In this document: piece after piece, positions 1 to 12,125 of the stretch
Layout of the letters: each line of letters starts with the position of its first letter
How positions within the stretch are numbered: position 1 is the first letter of the stretch
Assembly: GCF_050624435.1 (NCBI RefSeq)
Contig: NC_134546.1
Span: 74,999,700 to 75,063,699, forward strand
Direction: 5' to 3'
DNA: 64,000 nucleotides
From: Tenrec ecaudatus
Taxonomy: Eukaryota; Chordata; Mammalia; Afrosoricida; Tenrecidae
Notes under the pieces: model-generated
Databases searched by the model: none
What the model was told of the DNA's origin: nothing
Seen by the model: only the letters and a program-made list of their open reading frames with translations
Position numbers and translations under genes: made by a program

Positions 1-620
1 TTACTCACCTCTAACTACAAAGGACTTTGTATATTGTTTCATATTTTACCCCAAGTGTTTCTGTATTCAGGGGAAGCCGGGTGGCAGCATTTTAACACTT
101 ATTCCAGTCAAAAGAGCCCCCATATTGGTTCCTTTATTTGTGGGACTAGGTGTAGCTGGGTCAGCATCAGTAGGAATGGTGGCCTTTATACAAGGAAATT
201 AAAATTATAAAATTTTAAGTCAGCGAACTGATAATGATTTACTGGATTTAAAGAAGTCTTTCAGTTATCCAGAAAAATCCATCCCTCAATTCCCTTGCTA
301 AAGTAGTATTACAAAACAGGCAAGGATTAAACATTTTATTTCTTAAGCAAGGCGACCTTTGTATGGCTATGGATGAAACTTGCTGCTTTTATGCTAACCA
401 TTCAGGAATAATCAAAATACCTTAGCTTTAGTCAGAAAAAGATTAAGCAAGCGAGAAGAAAACAGAAAAAGCCAAGAAAGTTGGTTCCAGCAAATGTTTA
501 GCTGGTCTCCATGACTCACCACCCTAATCTCCAGCCTAGTAGGCCCTCTGCTTTTGCTTTTAATAGGACTAATTTGTGGCCTGCTAATCATCAATAAATT
601 AGTGCAGTTTGTATAAGACC
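1..620 (+). pseudogene. Endogenous gammaretrovirus-like env fragment (transmembrane subunit), decayed
   Basis: Conceptual translation resembles the C-terminal half of a gammaretroviral envelope. A glycine/alanine-rich fusion-peptide-like stretch lies at about 110-200. A heptad-repeat region follows, then a C-X6-CC motif (Cys codon at 360-362, CC at 381-386), and a Leu/Ile-rich membrane anchor at about 520-615. It is broken: a stop at 200-202, a frame change after about 400 and a stop at 512-514. The window edge cuts off everything upstream. A polypurine tract and an LTR follow directly, which is the normal 3' order of a provirus. Family known; inactivity is seen in the sequence. Confidence 0.75.
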
Positions 621-734
621 GAGTGCAATCTGTCAAGTTGTTGGTACTAAGTAAATCGTATGACAGGCTAGGCCAGAGCGAGCCCTTTCCACAGCCCTAT
701 GAACGTTTGCACCTGGAAGATTCAAAGGTGGAAT

Positions 735-749
735 AACCACAGGGAGGAA
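735..749 (+). other. Polypurine tract of the ERV
   Basis: A purine-rich run (agggagga) immediately precedes the TG that opens the LTR, as expected for the plus-strand primer of reverse transcription. Confidence 0.55.
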
Positions 750-1150
750 TGTGATAGTTAGCCTAAGTGGAACCATCTTGTAGCAGTCTCCATTTTGTGT
801 CAAGCTATGGAAATTCTCCTGAGCTTAAGGTCAAGCAAACATTTGCCAGAAAAGCAGCTGAAAGATAAGGCCACACATCTATCTCAAAGGAAAAAAGACG
901 TTTCAAAATGTCAAGGCTAACTGCAAAGTCTGCTTCTGTTCTTGCTTGCTTGCACAGCTAAAAAGGCCCCATTGTTTACCCCCCTATAAAAACCCAAGTC
1001 TGTGAGCGATGGAGACCAGCCATTCTCCCTCTCTTCAGGGAGGCTGGTCCCTGCGCAGGTTTTTCCTCTTTTCGGTCCCGCTTAAATAAACTGGTTTGCT
1101 TCTTACCAGAGACTGAGTTGTTCTTGTCCGGTTCATGTAAGACACCTTGA
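750..1150 (+). mobile_element. 3' LTR of the gammaretrovirus-like ERV
   Basis: Starts TGTGATAG right after the polypurine tract. It has a TATA box (tataaa, 985-990) and a poly(A) signal (aataaa, 1085-1090) about 100 bp downstream, the usual U3-R layout. The U5 end is uncertain because a second LTR-type repeat abuts it near 1150. Confidence 0.7.
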
Positions 1151-1159
1151 CTTCCACTA

Positions 1160-2650
1160 ATGATCTCCTTCATCTGGGTGACTTCTGTTTGTGTCTTTGT
1201 ATTCTCTTTGTTTCTATTATGACTTAATAAATGTTCTCCTTAAACTATATTTGAGATTGGAGTCCCTTTTGCAGTTTGCAACAGAGCACAAGCTAGTTTC
1301 TGGTGGCAGAAATGAGTGAGGAGGCACACACAGGACAGATCTGTTCTGGAGACCCATTTTCAGTGTAGTTTAAAGGGAACACTTGTTAACTCTTAAGAGA
1401 TACAGACAGCACAAAGACACAAACTCATCATCTGGATGAGGGAAGCCACCTACAAGTGGAAATGGCTTCCCAGGTTCACAATTGAGATGTCAGCTAAAGA
1501 GGGTGTGGGGAGGGGGAGGAGCAGGGCAAAGGAAATGGTCATAAAAGCACGATTGGTGGCCAATCAATACATCACAATGACAGACAATTCTTTAATTTTG
1601 GTTCAGGGCCTCTGAGACCCCTGTACAGTCTCGTCTGGTTACCTCCATCAAGGACCCACAGACTTGGAAGCTTATAAGCAAGACCGCCCCTCCCCAGATG
1701 CCTGGAGAGAGGTGAAGGTAATCCATACTCCAAAGCCCTCTGCCTGAGGGCCATGTTACCTACAACCTTGCTTCCTAGACAGAAAGCACTCAATGGAAGC
1801 TTACTCTGTGTGGGCTCTGCAATCTATGTGAGGACTAAATCCATGCGGGGATCTGGGGCCGTCACTGCTACTGTGCCCTTTTGCAAAGCAAGGTGCTGAG
1901 AAGTTAAGCTCTAATACAGACCTCGGTCATCAGGGGAGTGGCCTGATGACTGCAAGACTGGCCTCTCCTTGCAGTAAAGGCCACTCTGGGGTACCCTGCT
2001 CTCATGCCCGATAACTGACAAGGAGGGAACAGGCCCCAGGCAAGAACCCATCCTCAATTGGGCCTTTCTGGCATGAGGGGTGAGGGTAAATGAGGGACTC
2101 TGGGCAGGAAAGGGGGACCGGCATATTCCCAAGACCGAAGGCAGAGAGGCTTGTAACCAGCTCAGAAAGGATTTAACTGGAAATACCCCAGGGAGTGGTG
2201 GCGACCTGGAACACAGGCAGAGAGGATGCAGGAGCAGTAATATCCGAGGGGATTGGGTTACAGCCGGGGATGCAGGGCCTGTAGGGGACTCAGAGCTTAG
2301 GTTTAGCATAGAAATACAGAGATTCACTTACCCTTGTGGGATGCTCAGGCTGCACCTTCTCAGTCGGAGGGAGTGAGTTCTGCAGGAAATTGCCTCACCT
2401 GGGTAGGGGTGGGGTATTTCCCAAGGGGCAGCGTCTGGAGGTAATGAGGGACTCCTGGAGGGAGGGGCCTGGAAGTGAAGCTCAAAGCCTGGAGTGGCAA
2501 CTGATTCATTCTTAGTATCTTCTTAGTCTGGAGTTTCTGCTAAAAGCTCTTCATTCTGGGTGACCCTGCTTGCATTTGAAACACCTTTGCATTTGAATCA
2601 CAATAACACACAAGCCTGCAGAGAAAGACAACCTGACAGAAGAGTGATGG
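1160..2650 (-). mobile_element. LTR-type composite repeat, arm A
   Basis: Reverse complement of the repeat at 8570-10110. Matches run nearly the whole length: the block 'ttcaaatgcaagcaggg...', 'ccctcaggcagagggctttgg', 'gattggccaccaatca' and 'cttccctcatccagatgatg' occur in the same order. The left part (1160-1310) is plus-oriented LTR end sequence with a poly(A) signal (ttaataaatg), followed by 'ggtggcagaaatg', which resembles an ERVL-type primer site. It therefore faces the minus-oriented remainder head to head. No coding capacity is recognised. Confidence 0.6.
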
Positions 2651-3539
2651 GTGGAAGGCATGCTTCCCAACTTCTTAGACTTTTGTTAATTAGCAATTCA
2701 GTAAAAGTACATCATATTAAAACAAAAAAAATGAATGGGCTAAATCTTTCCTTTAAGAACAGTTCTAAGTAGACAGAAGTAATAAAGTGAGCATAAACCT
2801 GATAAATATGGGCCTTGTCTTAGTGACAATTGAACACATCATTGAGTGATTGAAAATTAGCAATTCAGAGAGAAAGAACACCTCATTAAATTAACTGAGG
2901 AGGTTTCTGATCTATTTCATTGTTTCACCTAGAATCACATTGGCAGTCTTTTTTTCTTAATCTGAATTCATCTAATGTCCCATTCAATACCTTATGTACA
3001 TTGGTCTGTCCTTGATAGTCAATGACCCACAAGATTTTTACCTTCCCAAACTCTACTGTGGCCAGGATTGTTTATCATTGCTATTGAAACAGCAAGTGAA
3101 AAAGCAGAATTTGGACTCACAATGAAAAGTGGTCAGTGATCATCAGGCAATCACGGAAAAAAATGACTTAAAAGACTTTTGACAGAGGAAAATTTCTATT
3201 GGACACTGAGATAGAATGAATTTCTCTGCCATGGAAATGTGTTCCTTATCAAGTCTGGAAGAAAGCATATTGCAATCTAAAGACCAGCAACAACAGTTTC
3301 TTCCCTCTTTTCTTTTGTCCCAAGTCTTAGTCTGCTTCTTAACTTATGTCCATTTGTCTAAGCGTTTTACTATGCTGCTCTCAGTTTCCAGCATAATTGA
3401 TAAGGTGACCGATGGGTGGTGGGAGGAAGTTCTTGGGTTCTTGATTAAAAATTTGGTCTATATGGAGCAACAAAAATTTCCATAGAACGCAAAATAGAAT
3501 TGTAATATATTTTTTCAACTTTCAACATAAGTACAATTT
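2651..3539. other. Unassigned AT-rich sequence
   Basis: No gene, RNA or recognisable repeat seen. An 89-codon open frame at 3216-3485 shows no family features. Confidence 0.5.
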
Positions 3540-3910
3540 ACAAATATAATACATTAAAATTATGTATAGTATTATTTTTTTCTTTGGCATATTTCTCATT
3601 TGAGTGAAGTTTTTTAGTAGATTGCTGTCATTGTTTAAAAGGTCATGAAATTTATCACAAGAATTTTAAAAATCATTTCACACATGAAATTGCTTTCAAA
3701 GTCTCAACACTTAATTGTGATTTTTCTGATGCGCCACACTTTATTTAACATAGAAAAAAACTCATTCAGTCGCAGCATTAGTTCCTGGTAAGGACAACAT
3801 GTATTCCACAATTTTTAGTGCATTATTGTATGGAACATGGTTTGTTTCAAAATGATGAAATATTTCTAACCATTTGTTCTCTATTGTGAGTTTTGCTGAT
3901 GCCGAAGATT

Positions 3911-4006
3911 TAACCTTTTCCTTATCAATATATTTTTAATAATAATACCTCATTTAAATAACCTTTTCCTTATCAATATATTTTTAATAATAATACCTCA
4001 TTTAAA
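3911..4006. repeat. 48-bp exact tandem duplication
   Basis: Two adjacent 48-bp copies beginning taaccttttccttatcaa (3911-3958 and 3959-4006) with no visible differences, so the duplication is recent. It lies inside the hAT remnant, beside the L1 insertion point. Confidence 0.9.
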
Positions 4007-4013
4007 AGATCGT

Positions 4014-5089
4014 TTTCATGATAGGATCGCTGAAGAAAAATGGGTGCATAAGCAAATGTGGTGAAGAAAGCTGATGGTGCCCGGCTATCAAAAGAGATAG
4101 TGTCTGGGGTCTTAAAGGCTTAAAGGTGAACATGCGGCCATCTAGCTCAGAAGCAAAAAAGCCCACATGGAAGAAGCACACCGGCCAGTGTGATCACGAG
4201 GTGCCAAGTGACCAGGTATAAGGCATCATGCAAAAAAAAAAAAAGATATGTGTGTGTATGTATGTGTTTATATGTATATGTATATATATATACCATATTA
4301 AATGAAGGGGGAAGTGCAGAGTGGAGACCCAAGGCCAAAGTGACGGCCAATGGAGATCCCCTCATAGAGGCGTTTAGGAGAGGAAATGGGTTAATTAGGG
4401 TGCGAGGTAGTACCGATGAAGAACACAGCTTTCCCCCAGATACTGGATGCTTCCTCCCCACAACTACCATGATCCGAATTCTACCTTGCAGGGCTGGATA
4501 GGACAGAGGCTGTACACTGGTACATATGAGGGCTGGAGGTACAGGGAATCCAGGGTGGATGATACCTTCAGGACCAAGGGTGTGAGGGACGATGCTGGGA
4601 GAGTGGAGGGTGAGTGGGTTGGAAAGGGGGAACTGATTACAAGGATCCACATGTGACCTCTTCCCTGGGAGAGGGACAGCAGAGAAGGGGGGAAGGGAGA
4701 CTCCGGATAGGGCAAGATATGACAAAATAACGAGGTATAAATTACCAAGGGCACATGAGGGAGGGGGGAAAGAGGAGGGAGGGGAAAAAAAAGAGGACCT
4801 GATGCAAGGGGCTTAAGTGGAGAGCAAATGCCTTGAGAATGATTGGGGCAGGGAATGTATGGATGTGCTTTATACAATTGATGTATGTATATGTATGGAT
4901 GGTGATAAGAGTTGTATGAGTCCCTAATAAATTGTAAAAAAAGAAAAGAGGAGAAAAAAATGATTAGGGCAAAGACTGTACAGATGTGCTTTATACAATT
5001 GATGCATGTATATGTATGAACTGTGATAAGAATTGTATGAGCCCCTAATAAATTGTTAAAACTAAAAAATAAATAAATAAATAAATAAA
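4014..5089 (+). mobile_element. 5'-truncated L1 (3' UTR only) with target-site duplication
   Basis: Reverse-complement match to the 3' UTR of the full-length L1 at 22953-25589, ending in an A-rich (AAAT)n tail at 5065-5089. Flanks 'aaaagatcgtttt' (about 4005-4017) and 'aaaagatcatttt' (about 5087-5099) form a 13-bp duplication with one mismatch. It carries the same doubled 3' terminus as the full-length element: the block 'tgtgctttatacaattgatg' occurs near 4864 and again near 4987, separated by an A-rich linker. It splits the older hAT remnant. Confidence 0.88.
5065..5089 (+). repeat. (AAAT)n microsatellite in L1 tail
   Basis: About six AAAT units at the end of the L1 copy, probably grown from its poly(A) tail. 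Confidence 0.9.
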
Positions 5090-6129
5090 AGATCATTTTT
5101 TGAAATATTACTATATGGGAAATTTTGAGTAATATGATCGAATGATTTTTGCATATCATTCCATTTAAGTTCTTGTTATAATGGAACCCAATGAAAGTGT
5201 TCAATATCATTGTAATATACTGTCCCCTCTTCTAAATTATCTATGCAGTTACTACAGAACTTTTTAACATGATTGATGATATCTTCACGATTTATTGCAC
5301 CATGTTCTTCTAGCTGGCTTATACTATTATGGATAGTTAATGGAAGAAAAATATTCTCTAACTGCTCTTGACACTAAAATTTTAAATTATTAACTTCATT
5401 TGCTACTTCAATTACCAAAATTTTATCACTTTTAATAAGTTTTATAGAACTTTGAAAAAGCTGCTTGATTGTGTGAAAACTCTAGCCAAATTTTTGAAGA
5501 TTCCTTTTCAAAAAATTTTTCTAAAATTCTAGGACATTTATCCTGTGATAGAAAGTAGGATTTCAAAGGATCGTATATTTTCAAATGTCTTTGACAGCTG
5601 GCAAATGAGCTAACCAGCACGTTTTACTATATCCAAGTATTTTCAGATACTCGACTTCCGCAGTTTCACAAAATCCTTTAAGCATTTTAACACGCACATT
5701 GTATATATAGAAATAAGAATATATTTAAATAATAATATTTCCACATCTATGGGCAACAAATCAGCAGCTGTGTGATTGGTATTATGTATTATGTATATTT
5801 CCTTCCTATTCTCCACGCCCCTCTTCCCTAGTTTGTCATGCATTCTTTCCAAAAATCAGTACTTTTTAAAAACGCCACGAAACAAATTGTTAAAAATCGG
5901 ATTGTGCCGCCAAAAGCGGGACTTTTGGTCACCTTAAGCACAGGTGACAAGACGGCAAACCCAGGAGAAAGCCCTAATGTTTGTGTGCTAGCTGCAGTCA
6001 CTTGCTTCCGGAATCACATTCACTTCTTCCTGGCTAGAGAAGCAACAGACCCTGGGGCTCACCTTTGAGCTGAAGATGTTCAAAGAGTCTCATGGAAGGA
6101 GGCACTGCTGTGTGAAAGGAAATAATGGA

Positions 6130-6815
6130 GGGGGTTTATGTGGGGGGTAGTCAGATGCTCACAGGCATCCTCCCTGAGAGTGATCAGTTGCCAGACTGCA
6201 GAGGGCCCCACTCCCTGCTGTTAAGGGCAATGGACACCTGCAGTCATCTATTTGGTTCCTGTAGGTGGAGTTCACACCATACTGATAATGGTTCCTATGG
6301 AGATCCAGAGAACAGGTCAAACTTAAGCTACCATCCTAAATGTAGGATCCGCCCATCTTGGCCCATGTTTCCCCCCAATCCTTCCTCTTCCTATTGCATA
6401 TATGTCCCTAGACCACTTCCCCTCATGGCTGTATAACATAGTGCAGCCCCTCTCAGTGAAGCATGCCTGTACCTCTAATGAGTGAGCTTGCACACCCGCC
6501 GGAGGTATATAAGCCTGGGTTAGCAATGGGTCTCTCCTGCTGGTCTCCCCCTGCCTCTCTACTCCAGTCCCTCTCCTCCCATTTCCCTTACCCTAGTCCT
6601 CCTTCCCTTCCCCCTCTCCACGTGGACCACCAAGGAGGGCTGAGGTGAGCAATGCTACCATGAAATGCGTCTGACTCCATTATTTGACTCTTCTATCTCT
6701 CTGGTTCTTGATGACTTTAATATAAGAGATATATAAGTATTATATCTCAAACTTACAATTGTGCTTACTGAACCCGTGATTACTGTGGGGGGCTGGCACC
6801 CCCAACTCATACCAC
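6130..6815 (+). mobile_element. Solo LTR, same family as 17905-18643
   Basis: Shares with 17905-18643 the blocks 'ggtgagcaatgctaccatgaaatg', 'tgtctgactccatta'-like sequence and 'gcttgctgaacccgtgatta', then a G-rich end (tgtggggggctggc). TATA box 'tatataag' near 6507 is followed by a pyrimidine-rich stretch. No internal retroviral genes are seen nearby, so it is probably a solo LTR. Confidence 0.6.
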
Positions 6816-6964
6816 ACAACACAATTTTAATTTTGCACAAAACAAACGGAATGTTTTCTTCATCTCTTGGATACTCAAGTACACTTTAACTTCCATGTGG
6901 AGCTTATCCATGTCTGAGACCACGAAAATCAACCACTACAGCACCTGTCTAGTTTTGAACTATT

Positions 6965-7105
6965 TTTATAAGCACACTACCTGCTGTGGTAAAGATGAAA
7001 CATTATGGTTTATAAAATACAAAAGCAAAAGTCTACAGAACTTTTACTCTGCTCCCTATGGTTCTATGAGTCAGAATTCACATGACAGCTCTGACTTTAT
7101 TGTTC
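6965..7105 (+). mobile_element. AfroSINE fragment (old)
   Basis: Contains the degenerate core 'ctgctccctatggttctatgagtcagaattc', matching the AfroSINE 3' half. Heavily diverged. Confidence 0.55.
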
Positions 7106-7294
7106 TTTTAAATGCATTCTCTTATGCCATATAAATAAAACCTTAGAGTGTTTGTGTATTTGCAAACCAGAGGCAAATACAAGAGATAAATCACTGCAAC
7201 CGTGGTGCTTGGTAGAGGGGAAGCAAACAAGAGGAAAACTTTTTAGACTGACAAAGGCTAAAACAACGGGCTCAAATATAAGAGCAATCTGAGG

Positions 7295-7375
7295 CTGATC
7301 CAGGACAGGACAGTGTTTCTCCCTGTGGTACACGGGGTCACTATGATTTGGAACTCACTGAGTGACCCCTAACGA
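7295..7375 (+). mobile_element. RTE/AfroSINE-type 3' tail fragment
   Basis: Contains 'gacagtgtttctccctgtggtacacggggtcactatga', the 3'-terminal motif shared by RTE-type LINE ends and AfroSINEs in this window. Confidence 0.5.
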
Positions 7376-7799
7376 CCACCTCCCTTGTATAAGTACTGAA
7401 ATGTTAAGAGTGCTTCTTCTTTAAATAAGCAGTAAAGTAATAATCATTCCAGAATAATTATTGAAAATATAAAATCATGGTTTTAATATATATACCTGCA
7501 AGATGAAGCAATAATCAAGGACAAATTGAACAAGGGTAGTAGATTGGAATGAGGAACTTTATTTATTTATTTATTCATTACTTTAATGCCTGAGAAACTT
7601 TAAAAGAAAATTTTAAGAATACAGAGTATATGGGGTAAAATTATTTATAAAATATAATACAACAGGATATATTATACTGGTGTTTTAACAATAAAGTAGA
7701 ATATTTGATGATTACATACCTTGATTGGATTAGAAAAGTGATTAGATCATCCATCAGAGTAGTTTGGGATGGATTGAGTTTGAGAGCGCCTATCCTTGA

Positions 7800-8035
7800 C
7801 TTTGAATTCATATTTCACCTTGACTCAGTGGGATTATTACCAGGGACGCAAATATGATTCAGTATTAGAAAAACTATTATGTAACCAACTACGTAAACAG
7901 ACTAAGGATAAGAACCATATGATCATAGGTGCAGAAAAGGCATTTGACAATATCTAACACCCATTCCTGGTAAAAACACTCAATGACATAGAAGTAGCTA
8001 GGAGAGACCTCAACATATGAAATGTATTAAAGGAA
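7800..8035 (+). mobile_element. Old L1 ORF2 fragment (reverse transcriptase)
   Basis: Translation contains 'KDKNHMI', a deleted 'ISID' segment, 'GAEKAFDNI', a stop, then 'HPFLVKTLND'. This corresponds to the RT region around residues 590-620 of ORF2p in the intact L1 of this window. It is broken by stops and much older than that element. Confidence 0.75.
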
Positions 8036-8569
8036 ACACAGTCCGTGAAGGACAATGAGTTGACTGGAACTTGCTGAAAATAAGACACTAATTCACACGG
8101 AAAGTTTCATCAAAAGAGTCATACAGAACCCACAGATTATGGGGATATAAATCTTTAGCAGTGAGGAGAGGGAGAGAGCAGGGGAGGAGAAGGAGAGGAA
8201 GAGGAGATGACAACTGGACAACTGTGGCATTTTCAGGAATTCCCATCTTGATGCTCACTGGGCATGCATCAAGGGACAGGAGTCTCGGGTCTGGGTGCTA
8301 TAGCACAGGGAGCAGAGCCTGACATCCTTGTCTGAGGATGAAGCAGGTTGTGCAGGGTCTCCCCGTTGTGGCTCTTGATTCTACAGGGCTTAGGCCTGTT
8401 CTTTGAGTTGGGTGGTTAAGAGGCATTCAGGTGGAAGCCAGGAGAGAGGTGGTCAAGTGGAGCAGATGGCATCAGATTCTGTCATGTGTGTGTCTCTGTG
8501 GCCCTAGCCGCTGGAGTGTCTCTGAGGGGAAATGCCCACATGGGAAACATGGCTTCCACCCACCACTTT

Positions 8570-10110
8570 TCTTACAGTTTGTCTTTCTGACTGGGCTTGT
8601 GTGTTGCTGGGATTTAAATGCAAACGTGTTTCAAATGCAAGCAGGGACACCCAAAGGGCACAGGTTTCTGCAGGGTTTCCAGACTAAGAAGAAACTACTA
8701 AGAATGGATCCTTAGTCCTGAGCCTTACCTTCAGGCCCCTCTCTCCAGGTGGCCCTCATTATCTCCAGGCCCCGCCCCTTCGCACAGACACCGCCCCACC
8801 CCCTCCCCAGGTGATAACAATTTTCTGCTGACACCACTTCCTCTGAGTGAGAAGGATCTGAGTGAGCATCCATGAGTTTCTAAGGGTAAGTGAGATTTTG
8901 TGTTTCTGGGCTGATCCCAGGCACGGAATCCCCCGCAAGCCTGGCGTCCCCAAATGTGTCTGGGTTCCTGGGGAAATTACAGTTCCCGCACCCACCGTGT
9001 CCACCAGTGTTCCAGCTCACTGGGACCCCTGGGACAATTCCTGTTAAATCCTTTCTGAGCTGGCTACAAGCCTCAGCCTTTGGGGCTGGGAATACTCGGG
9101 CATCTTTTTTTGCTCAGATCTCTTCCTGCACCCTCAGCTCTCACCCCAGAAAGACGTGATTGGGGGTGGGTTCTTGCCTGGGGCCAGCTCCCTTCCATGT
9201 CAGGTTGCGGGTATGAGAGCATGGGGACCCCAGAGTGGCCTTTACTGAAAGGAGAGGCAGCCTTGCAGTCATCAGGCCACCCCACTGATGACCGAGGTCT
9301 GTATTAGAGCTAAACTCCTCAGCACCTTGCTTTGCAAAAGGATACCAGAGAAGTGACTGCCCCAAATCCCTACATAGACTAAGTCCTCATGTAGATTGCA
9401 GAGCCCCACATAGAGTAAGCCTCCACTGAATGCTTTCTGCCCAGGAACCAAGGTAGTCTGGCCCTCAGGCAGAGGGCTTTGGGGTGTGGCTGACCTTCAC
9501 CTCCCTAGGCAGCCCAGGGAGGGACAGTCTCTCTTGAAGGTTTACCTGTGTCTGTGTGTCCTTGATAGAGGTCACCAAACTGGAGACAGTCCAGGGGACT
9601 CCTATACAGGAGCCACATGCTGTCAGCCTTTCCCTGACCGCATTAGTCAGAAGACCCTGGACCCATCTTGTAAGCCCTCTATCTAAGGATGGAATGTCTG
9701 TCAGTGTGATGGACTGATTGGCCACCAATCATGCTTTTGTGACAGTTTCCTTTGCCCGGCCCCTCCCCCACATCTTCCTCTCACATCTCAATTGGGAACC
9801 AGGGAAGCCATTTCCACCTCCTGTTGGTGGTGGCTTCCCTCATCCAGATGATGTGTCTGTGTCTTTGCGTTGTCTTTGTCTCATAGATTGAATAAATGTT
9901 CTCTTTAAGCTCTATTTGAAGAGGATTTCCTTTTTACCCCGATCTTGACTGCATGTCCCTCAACCATTTCTGCCCATCGGAGACTACCTTGTGCTCTGAT
10001 TTAGACTCTAAAATGGAATTACAATCTCAAATATAATTTACCGAGAACATTTATTAAGTCTTAAAAGAGACAAAGAGAATACACAGACACAGGAGATCCT
10101 AGTGCAGTTC
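8570..10110 (+). mobile_element. LTR-type composite repeat, arm B (inverted copy of 1160-2650)
   Basis: Same family as arm A, opposite orientation. A poly(A) signal (gaataaatg, about 9892) sits in the plus-oriented LTR end. From about 10010 to 10100 a minus-oriented LTR end follows (reverse complement gives 'acttaataaatgttctc' and 'gcagaaatgg'). Like arm A it is therefore two LTR ends meeting head to head. No retroviral gene is recognised inside. Confidence 0.6.
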
Positions 10111-11383
10111 AGGGAAACAGTCAAGTTGGGAATCTAATGAAATTAGATTGCAAGAGAGGAAACGGTCACAGGTTTCTGATTGGTGGAGCATCAGTATAGC
10201 ATTGTTATCAATGGGAATACAGAAGCAGTGACAGGACCGCAACTGAGCCACCTTCATTGCCAGATAGAGCATTTTACAAGATTGTTCCAGGGTCATCTGA
10301 GCCAGGCAGTCAGGGCTCAACTGCTAAGGCATGGATCATAGAATTCCCCGATTGGCTGGAGAAATGTGGATGGTATCCACTTTCCAAGTTCCTCTGCCCC
10401 CGGGCAAATTTAATCCACCTCTTTGCTTACTGATCAGAAAGAATTCAATGGGGGCTTAGTCTACACTGCCATCCGTAGCCCTTTACTGACCCCAATTAGT
10501 GTTTGGAATGGGTCCAGACCATGCAGCCCCCTCCCCAGCCTCTCAGAAAGAGGATGACCTGCTGGACTTGGCAGTCCCCTTGCCCCAGCTTTTCAGAAGA
10601 AGGATGATCTGCTGGACTTTGCAGTCCCTGCCTCCAGCATTCCGAGGAGGTTCTTTCTCCTGGCAGGGTCCGCACAGCCTCTTCCCCCAGCATTCTGGGA
10701 AGCAGGTCTGCAAAAAACCAACATGATTTATTCACAGACACATCCTGACTCAAGGCCTTACAGCTGCAGCACTAAAAGCCTCCTTCCCCTTATGTCTCCT
10801 TGTCTCGGACCCTGTTCAAGACCCACTGCCCCACTGCCAGGCGCGACTTCCTTGACCTAGCTCCTTGGGTTGTGGAATCTTCCTGCAATTTCTTTCTCCA
10901 CTTAAATGCCTTTCTTAACTTCACATTCCTGGCTGAATTCTATCTCTGCTCTGTGTCTCAGTTTTCACCTCTCAGGGTGCTAAGACTTTAATCTCTAATA
11001 GAGCACCGGAGATTTGTCTGCTGCTGCTCTCCCTTTCCACTTGGAGTGTGAAGAATCCCACGTGGGGATGTTTCCCCTAATAAGCCTCACCTCAGAGATT
11101 GGTTGTGTTAATTGCTCATCTCTCTAACACTGCACTCTTCCACCCCTGACACCACCCCCTTATCATCCCTCTTGGCTTTAGAGTATTTCTGGCCCATATT
11201 TAATATCCACTAATTTTTTTCTTGTCCCACCCACTGCCCGCCTCCACTAATTTTTAATAGGGAATTGTGGTTTCCTTTGTCATCCTTTTGATTTACAGAA
11301 TCCAGCAATTATTTTATTTATTTTCAGGTCCTTCTATGTATTAATCTGGAGAAAGAATAGATTTTCTTCACCTGTAGTGTTTC
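10111..11383. other. Unassigned; possible LTR remains, small tandem duplication
   Basis: At about 10546-10645 a roughly 49-bp block (gaggatgacctgctggactt) is repeated once with changes. 'catgatttattcac' near 10724 could be a minus-strand poly(A) signal of an LTR. No gene is recognised. Confidence 0.35.
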
Positions 11384-11480
11384 AGTGTTGAAAACCCACA
11401 GGGCAGTTCTACACTATCCTGTAGGGTCACTATGAGTCAGAATTGGTATATTTTAGTAGCATATGCCATCAAGGTCAGCA
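11384..11480 (+). mobile_element. AfroSINE fragment
   Basis: Contains 'gaaaacccacagggcagttct', 'actatcctgtagggtcactatgagtcagaatt': the AfroSINE 3' body. Confidence 0.75.
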
Positions 11481-11799
11481 CTCTTTTTCAAATATGAGTT
11501 ACTTTCACAGTGACAGAGAATATAAATCTGTCATTTATAATTTATCCTAGTGGATACAGAAAATGTTTTGAAATATCCTGATGTTTATTAATTAACCAGC
11601 TGAATTTAACTTCTGTATTTTCTTGCTTATGTTTAATTGAGTTGGTCTCCATCCCCCACCCCACCACTCTCCCCACATGACTGATTTTAAAATCATTAAT
11701 GGTGGACATACATCCACATCCTAGGGGCTGCATACTTTGACTGAAGGACCTTGAGTCTCATTTGCTAACCTGCTGACACTTGCCTCTCTACTTTTCCAT

Positions 11800-12125
11800 T
11801 GCTTAAGCTTGCTATTTCTACATTGGTCCCCAGACCCACCAGATTCAAAATTTTAGTGGGCTGCTGCCCATGCCCATATTGGATACCAGCAGGAAGTTTA
11901 CTAGCTGCTCCATACCCCCTCGTCAGCATATGTAGTTGTGATTGGAGGCGGAAAGTGTTCCCACCTGCCCAGGGTTTGTTGCTTTATAAACCAGAGTTCG
12001 AGTAGTGCGCTTGGGGCCCGGATGTATGGAACCCTGGCTGTTTCCTGGCGGCCAGCTCCAGTGAAGCTTTTCATTTCATCCTTTTTGGTGTGGCCCTGAT
12101 TAGTCTTCAGACCCGGATATAACAG
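11800..12125 (+). mobile_element. Possible solo LTR
   Basis: A 'gctttataaaccagag' TATA-like box near 11983 lies in an LTR-like context, followed by 'gcttggggcccgg'. No second copy in the window, so the call is weak. Confidence 0.3.

Larger units (their letters stand above)
3540..5900 (-). pseudogene. Decayed hAT-transposase-like gene, interrupted by an L1 tail
   Basis: Read on the minus strand from about 5850 down to 3700 in shifting frames, the translation resembles hAT-superfamily transposases and their domesticated relatives. There is a segment like HNT..AADLLPIDVEI near 5800-5740, then 'YDPLKSYFLSQDKCP' near 5590-5540. At the C-terminal end near 3820-3760 there is 'LSLPGTNAATE' followed by a stop where an Arg is usual, which is the hAT dimerisation-domain signature. 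Stops and frameshifts are frequent. The L1 insertion at 4014-5089 splits the sequence between the middle and the C-terminus. A 48-bp in-frame tandem duplication (3911-4006) lies in the C-terminal part. Whether it was a transposon or a host gene derived from one cannot be told. Identification is by recalled family patterns. Confidence 0.55.

Noticed and set aside
1-1150. Potentially functional retroviral envelope
   Set aside because: Stops at 200-202 and 512-514 plus a frame change show the fragment is dead, and the upstream part is outside the window.
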